Assembly (NCBI GenBank): GCA_016278415.1 | Contig: JADQBV010000115.1 | Coordinates: 1 to 12,995, forward strand | From: Halanaerobiales bacterium | Lineage (GTDB): Bacteria > Bacillota_F > Halanaerobiia > Halanaerobiales > DTU029 | DNA: 12,995 nt | Reading direction: 5' to 3' | Shown here: in pieces, positions 1 through 5,378 of the stretch | Position numbering within the stretch: position 1 is the first letter of the stretch | Layout: the number at the start of each line of letters is the position of its first letter | The notes under the pieces: model-generated | What the model saw: only the letters and a program-made list of their open reading frames with translations | Database searches by the model: none | What the model was told of the DNA's origin: nothing | Position numbers and translations under genes: made by a program

Positions 1-98
1 TTGTCTATTTGTCTAGTATAGACTAATCTTTTAAGACTTTCTTGCTTTAAGACTTTTTAGGTTTTGAAGCTTTGAAGTTTTAATGTTTTTGGTTTATC

Positions 99-126
99 CA
101 ACCGCCAACTTTCAACTTCTAACTTC
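99..126 (-). repeat. Degenerate 7-nt tandem repeat (four units) in the leader
   Basis: Read on the minus strand there are four consecutive heptamers: GAAGTTA, GAAGTTG, AAAGTTG, GCGGTTG. Similar loose repetition continues toward position 1 (AAAGTCTTAAAG-like units and TAGACAAATAGACAA). The repeats lie in untranslated leader sequence. Their role is unknown. Confidence 0.5.
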
Positions 127-159
127 TAAACCGCACTAGCGTCTTTGTCTATTGTTTAA

Positions 160-172
160 TTTTCAAGGATCA
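160..172 (-). promoter_or_regulatory. boxA-like antitermination element
   Basis: The minus strand reads TGATCCTTGAAAA, close to the boxA form found in Bacillota rRNA leaders and spacers (TGxTCTTTGAAAA-type). It sits 10 nt after a stable hairpin (200-183), which gives a boxB-then-boxA order. It would bind NusB/NusE and prevent early termination of untranslated rRNA transcripts. The call rests on similarity and position only. Confidence 0.45.
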
Positions 173-182
173 TTTTTGAAAT

Positions 183-200
183 GTCTAAATTGCTTTAGAC
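183..200 (-). other. Hairpin upstream of boxA (boxB-like)
   Basis: A perfect 7-bp stem, GTCTAAA with TTTAGAC, encloses a 4-nt loop. No T-run follows on the minus strand, so it is not a terminator. Its place just before the boxA-like element suggests a boxB-type element of the leader. Confidence 0.4.
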
Positions 201-312
201 TCGCAATCAATTAATATAATGTTAGATTCATATATTATTGTACTAAAAATTATTTTTAACTACTATAATATGAAGTTAATCTAACTAATATTGTTTCATA
301 ACCGCGAAATAT

Positions 313-341
313 ATCTTACCATTTTTTCAGTCACTTGTCAA
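313..341 (-). promoter_or_regulatory. Sigma-A promoter P3 (leader-proximal of three)
   Basis: The -35 box is a perfect TTGACA (341-336), followed by a 17-nt spacer and a -10 box TAAGAT (318-313) preceded by an extended TGG. It is the closest of three tandem promoters to the presumed rRNA genes and is the same in both boxes and in spacing as the other two. Confidence 0.75.
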
Positions 342-391
342 GAAGTTATTTGTTTATTTTACTTAGTACTTTTTAACCAGCGACATTTAAT

Positions 392-420
392 ATCTTATCA
401 TCTGTGTTGTATCCTGTCAA
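392..420 (-). promoter_or_regulatory. Sigma-A promoter P2 (middle of three)
   Basis: TTGACA (420-415), 17-nt spacer, TAAGAT (397-392), with an extended -10 TGA. It lies 79 bp upstream of P3, and its elements are identical to those of its neighbours. Confidence 0.75.
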
Positions 421-489
421 TGTTTTTTTAAAACTAATAAGAATTATAAGTTTTTAGGATACTATACAGAACCTGTGACAACAGATATA

Positions 490-518
490 ATCTTATCATT
501 TGCATCAACTAGTGTCAA
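490..518 (-). promoter_or_regulatory. Sigma-A promoter P1 (distal of three)
   Basis: TTGACA (518-513), 17-nt spacer, TAAGAT (495-490), extended -10 TGA. Very A+T-rich sequence lies just upstream, as expected for an UP element. It lies 98 bp upstream of P2. Stacked consensus promoters with no reading frame after them are typical of stable-RNA operons. Confidence 0.75.
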
Positions 519-556
519 GAATTTATACTTGGTAATTTTTGTATATTTAAATTGTT

Positions 557-576
557 AGTCAATAATTATATTGACT
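557..576. repeat. 20-bp inverted repeat upstream of the tandem promoters
   Basis: Two perfect 8-base arms, AGTCAATA and TATTGACT, surround ATTA. The minus strand inside it reads TATAAT (570-565), and a poor -35 (TTCAAA, 18-nt spacer) can be found upstream, so a weak fourth promoter is possible. It could also be a protein-binding site or part of the 3' region of the acetamidase-family gene. No T-run follows. Confidence 0.35.
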
Positions 577-613
577 GTGTTTCGGTTTTTTGAAAGTTTT
601 TAACTGGCATATG

Positions 614-631
614 TTATGTTAGCAAACATAA
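614..631. repeat. Short inverted repeat 3' of the acetamidase-family gene
   Basis: Seven-base arms TTATGTT and AACATAA surround a 4-nt loop, about 120 bp past the stop codon of the leftward gene. The stem is A+T-rich and no clear T-run follows on either strand, so it is at best a weak terminator. Nothing else stands out between 577 and 751. Confidence 0.25.
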
Positions 632-751
632 GTTATTTTGACAAGAATAATATTTCTCTCTCATCTTGTTTATAGCTTCTTGATAACAAAATTGTTAGCA
701 TAATGCATATCCAAAAATTAACTACATTAATATGATTCATAAATATAAATC

Positions 752-1645
752 CTAAAAAGTTAGTTCAAAGTTTTTTAATGCATCTTTGTCTAATCTCATT
801 CGTGCTGTTTTCTTAGGATCTACAACCTGGCTAATTTGAAGATCACAAATAATACTCATTAACATAGCAAGATCATTATCAGATAAAGTTATTCTACTTT
901 TTAGGAATTCAAACATATTATCACTGGCTTTTTGAACAGCACCATCTAATGTGTCCGCTGATACAATTGTGTAGAAAGCATCTTTGGTTTCTACCATAGG
1001 GTCAGTTATAGACCTATCCTTTATTAGATCTACTTTTACTGTAACTTCTCCAGCTATTTCAATACCACATACAACAACCTCACCATCTCCCATAGCTGCA
1101 TGTAAATCTCCCATGGCCAACAAAGCACCATCTACACCAACAGGAAGATATATACTACTCCCTTCACTAATTACTTTTGTGTCCATATTACCCCCATGTG
1201 TATCAGGAGCACCACAAGAAATAGATCTTTTTACAGGAGCTACTCCAATTACCCCAATCATAGGATTAATAGGTATCTTTATTTTTTCATTAAATATAGC
1301 CATTTCATTTTCTATATGTATAACTTTTGTCTGAGAATCTTTTATAAACTTACTTAAAAATCCCATTTCTGGTAATGCCACCATAACACCCTTATCTGCT
1401 ATATCTATCTTTTTAATATCAACTTTTAATATATCTCCAAACTTAGCCCCTATTATCTCCACAGGACCTGTAGCTGGATTAACCTTTTCAAAATCAATAG
1501 TTTCAACCATATCATTTTCAGATAAAATCTGATTGCTAAAACAATCCTTGGTTTCAAAAACAATTTCCTCTCCGGGATTGCATCTAGCTACTGCTTTATT
1601 ATCAGCAGACATAGCATAAACAACATTATTACAGCTTACTCTCAT
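752..1645 (-). CDS. Acetamidase/formamidase family protein
   Basis: This 297-residue protein belongs to the FmdA/AmdA family, cytoplasmic amidohydrolases that release ammonia from formamide, acetamide or related small amides. Family hallmarks are the stretch CGAPDTHGGNMD (about residues 142-153), then YLPV and the highly typical GDLHAAMGDGEV followed by CGIEIAGEVTV (about residues 180-207). Length is normal for the short bacterial members (about 300). The ATG start is well supported: GGGAGA (1658-1653) lies 7 nt upstream, and a sigma-A promoter lies at 1739-1711. It is a single-gene unit with no amide transporter or regulator beside it. Many clostridial members are annotated only by family, and the true substrate cannot be read from the sequence. 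Confidence 0.9.
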   Translation of the reverse strand: MRVSCNNVVYAMSADNKAVARCNPGEEIVFETKDCFSNQILSENDMVETIDFEKVNPATGPVEIIGAKFGDILKVDIKKIDIADKGVMVALPEMGFLSKFIKDSQTKVIHIENEMAIFNEKIKIPINPMIGVIGVAPVKRSISCGAPDTHGGNMDTKVISEGSSIYLPVGVDGALLAMGDLHAAMGDGEVVVCGIEIAGEVTVKVDLIKDRSITDPMVETKDAFYTIVSADTLDGAVQKASDNMFEFLKSRITLSDNDLAMLMSIICDLQISQVVDPKKTARMRLDKDALKNFELTF

Positions 1646-1710
1646 AATTCACTCTCCCATTTTTATTTAAGTTTGAATCCTAATAAATGTCTAGTTTACT
1701 GCTTCTTTTA

Positions 1711-1739
1711 ATTATAATTGTTATCATATAATCATTCAA
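1711..1739 (-). promoter_or_regulatory. Sigma-A promoter of the acetamidase-family gene
   Basis: The -35 box is TTGAAT (1739-1734), then a 17-nt spacer and a perfect -10 TATAAT (1716-1711). The -10 box lies 65 nt before the ATG, giving a leader of roughly 60 nt. Confidence 0.6.
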
Positions 1740-1990
1740 GCCTATAAATTTTTTTATAATTTTATCTTACATAAAAAAGAATAATTTCATAAGTTTATTA
1801 AACTAGCATTCATAGATATTAACTGAGTGAACATTAAAAGTGTTCCCAGTTTTGACTGAAAGTAAGAAGTTGATTTTTGTATAATTTTATCACTATAAAC
1901 TACGTAATTTATAACATTATAAGGGTATATGTTGTAATTGTTTAAGGTTTACTCAAAGGCAAGATCTATAAAACCCTATATTTAAGTTTG
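1740..1990. other. Intergenic spacer, no gene seen
   Basis: This A+T-rich spacer follows the leftward diiron gene and precedes the acetamidase-family promoter. The only structure I see is an imperfect hairpin at 1829-1845 (GAACA and TGTTC arms, 7-nt loop) without a T-run. A further TATAAT on the minus strand (in CCCTTATAATG, near 1920) has only a poor -35. No reading frame with a ribosome binding site is present. Confidence 0.4.
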
Positions 1991-2455
1991 CTACTTCTCT
2001 TTAATCTCCTTTAAAGCCTCTCGTTTACTAATAAACCAATTTCGATGCAGGTCTTCATCCATCATATTTTGAAATAAATCTTCTACTAGTTCTTTTCTCA
2101 TTCTATTTTTTGAATCAATCTTCCTTATAAAGCGAGCATAATCATGCAATGCTAGTGTTTCAAGATTATAGTTTAATAAAAACATATTCACTGTCCCAAA
2201 AAACACTGTGAATTCCGATAAATAACCACTGATTTGAGATAATGAACTTCCTATTTTTGTAGGTATCCCCTTAAACAAATTAATATGCTTCTTTATCCTT
2301 TTAGCATGTATTATTTCTCTATCAATAAGATGTAGTAACATATGTGATATGTATTCGTCTTCACTTCTTTCAGCTTGAATAAGATAAAAGTCTACCTGAG
2401 CCAACTCTAAAGTATAAAGCCATTGTAGATATAGCAAAATATTTTTATCTGTCAT
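1991..2455 (-). CDS. COQ7-like / ferritin-like diiron protein
   Basis: This 154-residue, mostly helical protein carries the full ligand set of a four-helix-bundle diiron site: E17 in helix 1, E47-x-x-H50 in helix 2, E99 in helix 3 and E134-x-x-H137 in helix 4. Spacings (30, 52 and 35 between the four glutamates) are almost those of the demethoxyubiquinone hydroxylase COQ7, and the helix-3 sequence ETLALHDYARFIR resembles the E-x4-H-x-Y-x3-IR pattern of that family. A role as diiron oxygenase, oxidase or peroxide scavenger is therefore plausible; rubrerythrin-type electron transfer is an alternative, though no rubredoxin domain exists. I chose ATG at 2455 because AGAAAGG (2470-2464) lies 8 nt upstream; the frame stays open to a TTG at 2527 without a binding site. 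Divergent from fixCX. Confidence 0.6.
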   Translation of the reverse strand: MTDKNILLYLQWLYTLELAQVDFYLIQAERSEDEYISHMLLHLIDREIIHAKRIKKHINLFKGIPTKIGSSLSQISGYLSEFTVFFGTVNMFLLNYNLETLALHDYARFIRKIDSKNRMRKELVEDLFQNMMDEDLHRNWFISKREALKEIKEK

Positions 2456-2545
2456 AATAGATACCTTTCTATATATAATCCAAATATGATTAATAATAAA
2501 ATCATCTTTATTTATTATTATAAACAAACCCTATAATCTTATCCT

Positions 2546-2571
2546 AGTTAATTTATAGGTATAAATTAACT
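2546..2571. promoter_or_regulatory. 26-bp palindrome, candidate operator between diiron gene and fixC
   Basis: A 12-base arm AGTTAATTTATA, the bases GG, then the exact reverse complement of the arm. It lies in the 173-bp divergent spacer; its right end overlaps the -35 box of the candidate fixC promoter, and a TAAGAT -10-like box for the opposite gene lies just to its left (2541-2536). A dimeric repressor or activator bound here could control both directions. It does not match the Rex, FNR or PerR consensus as I know them. The length and perfection are seen directly; the function is inferred. Confidence 0.5.
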
Positions 2572-2593
2572 CAATAAGTTTAAACTATATAAT
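2566..2593 (+). promoter_or_regulatory. Candidate promoter of fixC-fixX
   Basis: TTAACT (2566-2571, four of six matches to TTGACA), 16-nt spacer, perfect TATAAT (2588-2593). The -35 box is the right end of the palindrome, so binding there should block RNA polymerase. The leader would be about 30 nt. Confidence 0.4.
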
Positions 2594-2628
2594 AATTAAG
2601 GCTAAAATTTTTGGAGTTGATTATATAA

Positions 2629-3939
2629 ATGGGACATGATCGTTATGATGTAATAATCGTAGGTGCAGGTCCAGCTGGATCGTCTGCTGCAAAGTTGTGT
2701 GCAGAAAATAATCTTTCTGTAGCATTGATTGAGCGGGGTGAATTCCCTGGCAGCAAAAATATGTTTGGTGGTACTATATATAGGGCTGCTACAGCAAAAA
2801 TTGTTCCTAACTTCTGGGAATATGCACCCATTGAAAGAAATGTAGCAAGAGAAGTCCTTTATTTCATGGAACCTAGTTCTGTTGTAGAAATGGGATATAC
2901 TAGTTATAATTTCGCTAAACCACCGTACAATACTTTTACGGTAATTAGATCACGTTTTGATCGATGGCTTGCTGGTGTAGCAGAAGAATCAGGTGCACAC
3001 CTTATGAACTCTACATTAGTGGAAGATTTATTATATGAAAAAGATGGTCTTATTTCTAAAAAAGTTGGAGGGGTTATTCTTAGTGATGGTACAAAACTCT
3101 ATAGTGATGTTGTAATACTTGCCGAAGGAGGTATGGCAGATCTAGTAAAAAAGGCTGGCATGAGAAAAAAGATTAATTCAGATATGTTAGCACTTTATGT
3201 TAAAGAAATAATATCATTACCAAAAGGAATAATTGATGCTAGATTTAATCTTGAAAAAGATGAAGGAATGAATATAGGTATGGTGGGATATCCAGCCGCT
3301 GGAGCAGTTGGAAAAGGGGGAATTTGGGTAAACAAAGATACTATTTCTCTAACAGTAGGTGCCTATTTAAACCAGATCATAAAAAATGGTTCAAACCCCT
3401 ATCAACTAATAACTAGACTAAAAGAACACCCCAAAATAAAACGTTTAATTGATGGAGGTAAAACCGTTCAGTATATGTCAAAGATAATTGCAAAGGGTGG
3501 TTATGATAATATTCCAGAATTATTTGATGATGGAATAATGGTAGTTGGTGATGCAGGGATGTTAGTCTCTGGTCGCCATGGTACAGATATAGCCTTATTA
3601 TCTGGTAAGTTCGCCGCTGAAACGGCTGTACTTGCTAAGGCCAAAGGTGATTTCAGTAAAAAAACACTATCTACTTACCAAATAAAATTAAATACTACTT
3701 TCTTTCTTAAGAATTTAAAAGAAAACAGAAAGTCTAAAAACTATTATAAAAAAAACACAGACTCAGATTTTTTAATCAGTCAAGTATTAAATGAGATTTC
3801 TCATGAATTTTTTACAGAAGGAACCTTAACTCAAATGGAAAAATTTGAAGTAATGATAGAGGAAATAAGAAAATTACAACCACTAACTAAAACCGTCAAA
3901 GATTTCTATCATGCTTTATTAAGTTGGAGGATATATTAA
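2629..3939 (+). CDS. fixC: FixC-type ETF:quinone oxidoreductase flavoprotein
   Basis: This 436-residue FAD protein belongs to the FixC/ETF-QO family, which takes electrons from electron-transfer flavoprotein (FixAB) and passes them through its FixX partner to quinone, or in bifurcating complexes splits them between quinone and ferredoxin. The N-terminal dinucleotide fold is clear: DVIIVGAGPAGSSAA (residues 7-21) with G12, G14 and G17, and E35 at the end of the second strand. The second FAD motif VVGDAGMLVSGRHGTDIALLSG starts near residue 305; the usual GDAA reads GDAG. Length matches stand-alone FixC. GGAG (2613-2616) lies 12 nt before the ATG, slightly far, but no better start exists. The stop overlaps the fixX start by one base. 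No fixA or fixB is nearby. Confidence 0.9.
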   Translation: MGHDRYDVIIVGAGPAGSSAAKLCAENNLSVALIERGEFPGSKNMFGGTIYRAATAKIVPNFWEYAPIERNVAREVLYFMEPSSVVEMGYTSYNFAKPPYNTFTVIRSRFDRWLAGVAEESGAHLMNSTLVEDLLYEKDGLISKKVGGVILSDGTKLYSDVVILAEGGMADLVKKAGMRKKINSDMLALYVKEIISLPKGIIDARFNLEKDEGMNIGMVGYPAAGAVGKGGIWVNKDTISLTVGAYLNQIIKNGSNPYQLITRLKEHPKIKRLIDGGKTVQYMSKIIAKGGYDNIPELFDDGIMVVGDAGMLVSGRHGTDIALLSGKFAAETAVLAKAKGDFSKKTLSTYQIKLNTTFFLKNLKENRKSKNYYKKNTDSDFLISQVLNEISHEFFTEGTLTQMEKFEVMIEEIRKLQPLTKTVKDFYHALLSWRIY

Positions 3940-4232
3940 TGACTACCTTTGATAAGAATAATAAAAATCCACTTGAAGATGTTACTATAAAAGTAGCAAA
4001 AACTTCTCATATTTATATCAAAAATGATAAAACCTGTCTTGACGATTGTGAAAATAAACCATGTACATATTATTGCCCATCTCGTGTATATTCCTGGTCT
4101 GGTGAAGAGCAAGAAATAAAAGTAGCCTATGAAAGATGTGTAGAATGTGGTGCCTGCCCCTGGGGTTGCCCATATGATAATATAAAGTGGGAATACCCAC
4201 CTGCAGGCTATGGTGTCTGTTACATGTTATAA
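3939..4232 (+). CDS. fixX: FixX ferredoxin-like protein
   Basis: This 97-residue protein is the iron-sulfur partner of FixC and corresponds to the C-terminal ferredoxin domain of eukaryotic ETF-QO. Two cysteine sets are seen: C33-x3-C37-x4-C42-x3-C46-P and C67-x2-C70-x2-C73-x3-C77-P, enough for two [4Fe-4S] clusters; an extra C94 lies in the conserved tail (IKWEYPPAGYGVCY). ATG at 3939 is chosen because GGAGG (3926-3930) sits 8 nt upstream and the start overlaps the fixC stop (TAATG), indicating translational coupling; the frame extends five codons further upstream but that ATG would fall before the binding site. FixX should shuttle electrons between the FAD of FixC and its acceptor. Confidence 0.9.
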   Translation: MTTFDKNNKNPLEDVTIKVAKTSHIYIKNDKTCLDDCENKPCTYYCPSRVYSWSGEEQEIKVAYERCVECGACPWGCPYDNIKWEYPPAGYGVCYML

Positions 4233-4235
4233 GGT

Positions 4236-4252
4236 GATTTGGGCAACAAATC
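4236..4252 (+). other. Hairpin directly after fixX
   Basis: Six-bp stem GATTTG with CAAATC and loop GGCAA, three bases after the fixX stop. No T-run follows. It may stabilise the 3' end of the mRNA or slow the polymerase before the next hairpin. Confidence 0.35.
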
Positions 4253-4262
4253 ATAGGACTTT

Positions 4263-4298
4263 CTGCTACACTTTATTATTAGGAAAAATCCGTAGCAG
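4263..4298 (+). other. Second hairpin after fixX
   Basis: Seven-base arms CTGCTAC and GTAGCAG enclose 22 nt, which hold a small GGA/TCC stem with an AAAA loop. It is followed by TTAGTTTACTT rather than a clean T-run, so it is a poor intrinsic terminator. Together with the preceding hairpin it may be the attenuated end of the fixCX transcript or a structured leader of the next gene. Confidence 0.35.
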
Positions 4299-4310
4299 TT
4301 AGTTTACTTA

Positions 4311-4339
4311 TATAAAGAGGAATTCCTAAATATAAAGAG
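4311..4339 (+). repeat. Direct repeat flanking a 10-bp palindrome
   Basis: TATAAAGAG occurs at 4311-4319 and again at 4331-4339, a 20-bp period, with the perfect palindrome AGGAATTCCT (4318-4327) touching the first copy. It lies 92 bp upstream of the chosen start of the small membrane protein gene. It could be a regulatory site, but the sequence is simple and chance is not excluded. Confidence 0.3.
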
Positions 4340-4430
4340 AAATGAGTAAAAAGAGCAAGTCTAAAAGTTTTTAATCACATATATAAGCATATTTTTTATC
4401 TTGGGTATATTGAAGGGAATGATTTCTAGA

Positions 4431-4667
4431 ATGGTAGATTTCCTTACTGAAATATTAGATTATATTATACATGATGTTTATTCTATTTACTTAGTTATAA
4501 TACTTGCCGCCTCTGGTTTCTTATCATTTTTCTATGATACAGATCACAATTATCTCTTTGGGCATTATAAAGACTATATATTTTCTTTTTTCTTTGGCAT
4601 AATAAATATAGGAATAGCAATCCTTTTAATAATAGTAAAAGTGATACATAGTCGCCTCGTTTTTTAG
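4431..4667 (+). CDS. Small two-helix membrane protein of unknown function
   Basis: I do not recognise this gene with certainty. The 78-residue product has two membrane segments, about residues 17-35 and 49-71, joined by a short polar loop (DTDHNYLFGHYKD), and a basic C-terminal end. The layout recalls small clostridial proteins of the CLC_0170 type and also the roughly 75-residue two-helix D subunits found beside some gerA operons; both comparisons are weak. ATG at 4431 is preferred because AAGGG (4413-4417) lies 13 nt upstream; the in-frame ATG at 4419 is too close to it, and TTG at 4401 has no binding site. It follows fixX by about 200 bp on the same strand and ends 12 bp from the convergent gene. 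Confidence 0.55.
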   Translation: MVDFLTEILDYIIHDVYSIYLVIILAASGFLSFFYDTDHNYLFGHYKDYIFSFFFGIINIGIAILLIIVKVIHSRLVF

Positions 4668-4679
4668 CTTCTAAGAGGT

Positions 4680-5288
4680 TTACTCTAAATTTACTACAGA
4701 GGCGTTAACCATTAAATGTTTATCATTTGTTTCTATTTTAAAAGGAGGTATATCATTAAGACCATTAATTACAATTGTTTTTGAAGAATCTAAAACTATT
4801 GTCTCCCCTTCTTTCTCTAAATAGTTTTCTAATAAAGACGTAAATAACTCTAATCTCATTTCAATAAGATTTTCCTCAGTACCCTTAAAAGAACTAACCC
4901 TCTTTATTTCTTCTTTAATTTTTAATATATTTGTATTATCAATTCCATCTCTTTCTCGAATAATTTTTAAATATATATTACCTGAACTATCTAGACCATT
5001 ATAGATAATTTTCCAAAATCCTAAATCATATTTATTATATCTATAACCAGAAATTTCATTATTAAACTTTAGAGTATATCCCCATAACAGTTCACGACCT
5101 ATAGGAACAGCTATATTTATTATATTTTCTGATATAAATTCATTTTCACTTTTCTGCCATAATATACTTTTGTTTTTATTCTCTATCCAAGACCATCCAT
5201 CTACATCCCAATGTCCAGCTTTACTTACGTCGATAATTAAAATCAATAATATTAATGTAATAATAATTCTATAACACTTACGTTTCAT
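4680..5288 (-). CDS. Exported protein of unknown function, last gene of the ger operon
   Basis: I do not recognise this 202-residue protein. It begins with a basic end (MKRKCYR) and a hydrophobic run at residues 8-19, followed by SKA (22-24), a likely signal peptidase site, so it is probably exported; no lipobox follows. The start of the mature part is rich in tryptophan (W27, W32, W34), and the middle (residues 108-158) looks helical and charged. ATG at 5288 is chosen since GAGGTGG lies 8 nt upstream; the frame also opens at a GTG at 5300 inside that site. It lies 90 bp after gerC on the same strand with no clear terminator between, so it may be co-transcribed and act in the spore, but an independent gene is possible. 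Confidence 0.65.
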   Translation of the reverse strand: MKRKCYRIIITLILLILIIDVSKAGHWDVDGWSWIENKNKSILWQKSENEFISENIINIAVPIGRELLWGYTLKFNNEISGYRYNKYDLGFWKIIYNGLDSSGNIYLKIIRERDGIDNTNILKIKEEIKRVSSFKGTEENLIEMRLELFTSLLENYLEKEGETIVLDSSKTIVINGLNDIPPFKIETNDKHLMVNASVVNLE

Positions 5289-5378
5289 TTTTTTTACCAC
5301 CTCGTATATTATTCATCACTTACATTGATTAAAGTAACTATTAAAATCTATATTCATTAATCTGTTTTTAAAAATTCT

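Larger units (their letters stand above)
1..312 (-). other. Probable rRNA operon leader (upstream of 16S rRNA, gene outside window)
   Basis: No open reading frame is visible here. Read on the minus strand, the stretch lies directly downstream of three strong tandem promoters and contains, in order, a 7-bp hairpin, a boxA-like element, a degenerate heptamer repeat and a short hairpin at 11-23 (GTCTA, GTA, TAGAC). Six-base arms at 127-132 and 91-96 can pair around the heptamer repeat. This arrangement is known from the untranslated leaders of rRNA operons in Bacillota. That a 16S gene follows beyond position 1 is inference, because no rRNA sequence is inside the window. Confidence 0.5.

Noticed and set aside
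1..130. Heptamer repeats as a CRISPR array
   Set aside because: Units are 7 nt, degenerate and directly abutting, with no unique spacers.
638..666. TTGACA on the plus strand upstream of the acetamidase-family gene's 3' end
   Set aside because: No acceptable -10 box lies 16-18 nt downstream and no rightward gene follows.
984..1334. 116-codon rightward frame
   Set aside because: It lies wholly inside the acetamidase-family gene on the other strand, lacks a binding site and has no family signature.
2486..2505. ATGATT/AATCAT inverted repeat in the diiron gene leader as a Fur or PerR box
   Set aside because: The arms are only six bases with an 8-nt spacer in very A+T-rich DNA and do not fit either consensus.
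2456..2527. 24-residue N-terminal extension of the diiron protein from a TTG
   Set aside because: No ribosome binding site precedes the TTG, whereas AGAAAGG stands 8 nt before the internal ATG, and the extension would cover the promoter region.
4018..4254. 78-codon leftward frame rich in His and Cys
   Set aside because: Antisense to fixX; its odd composition simply reflects the complementary codons of the Cys-rich FixX.
4342..4374. Ten-codon frame (MSKKSKSKSF) that might be a leader peptide
   Set aside because: The purine-rich stretch is too close to the ATG, and so short a Lys/Ser-rich frame is expected by chance in A-rich DNA.
4653..4704. CGCCTC and GAGGCG arms near the convergent gene ends, possible bidirectional terminator
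   Set aside because: The loop would be about 40 nt, and no T-run directly follows the 3' arm on either strand.
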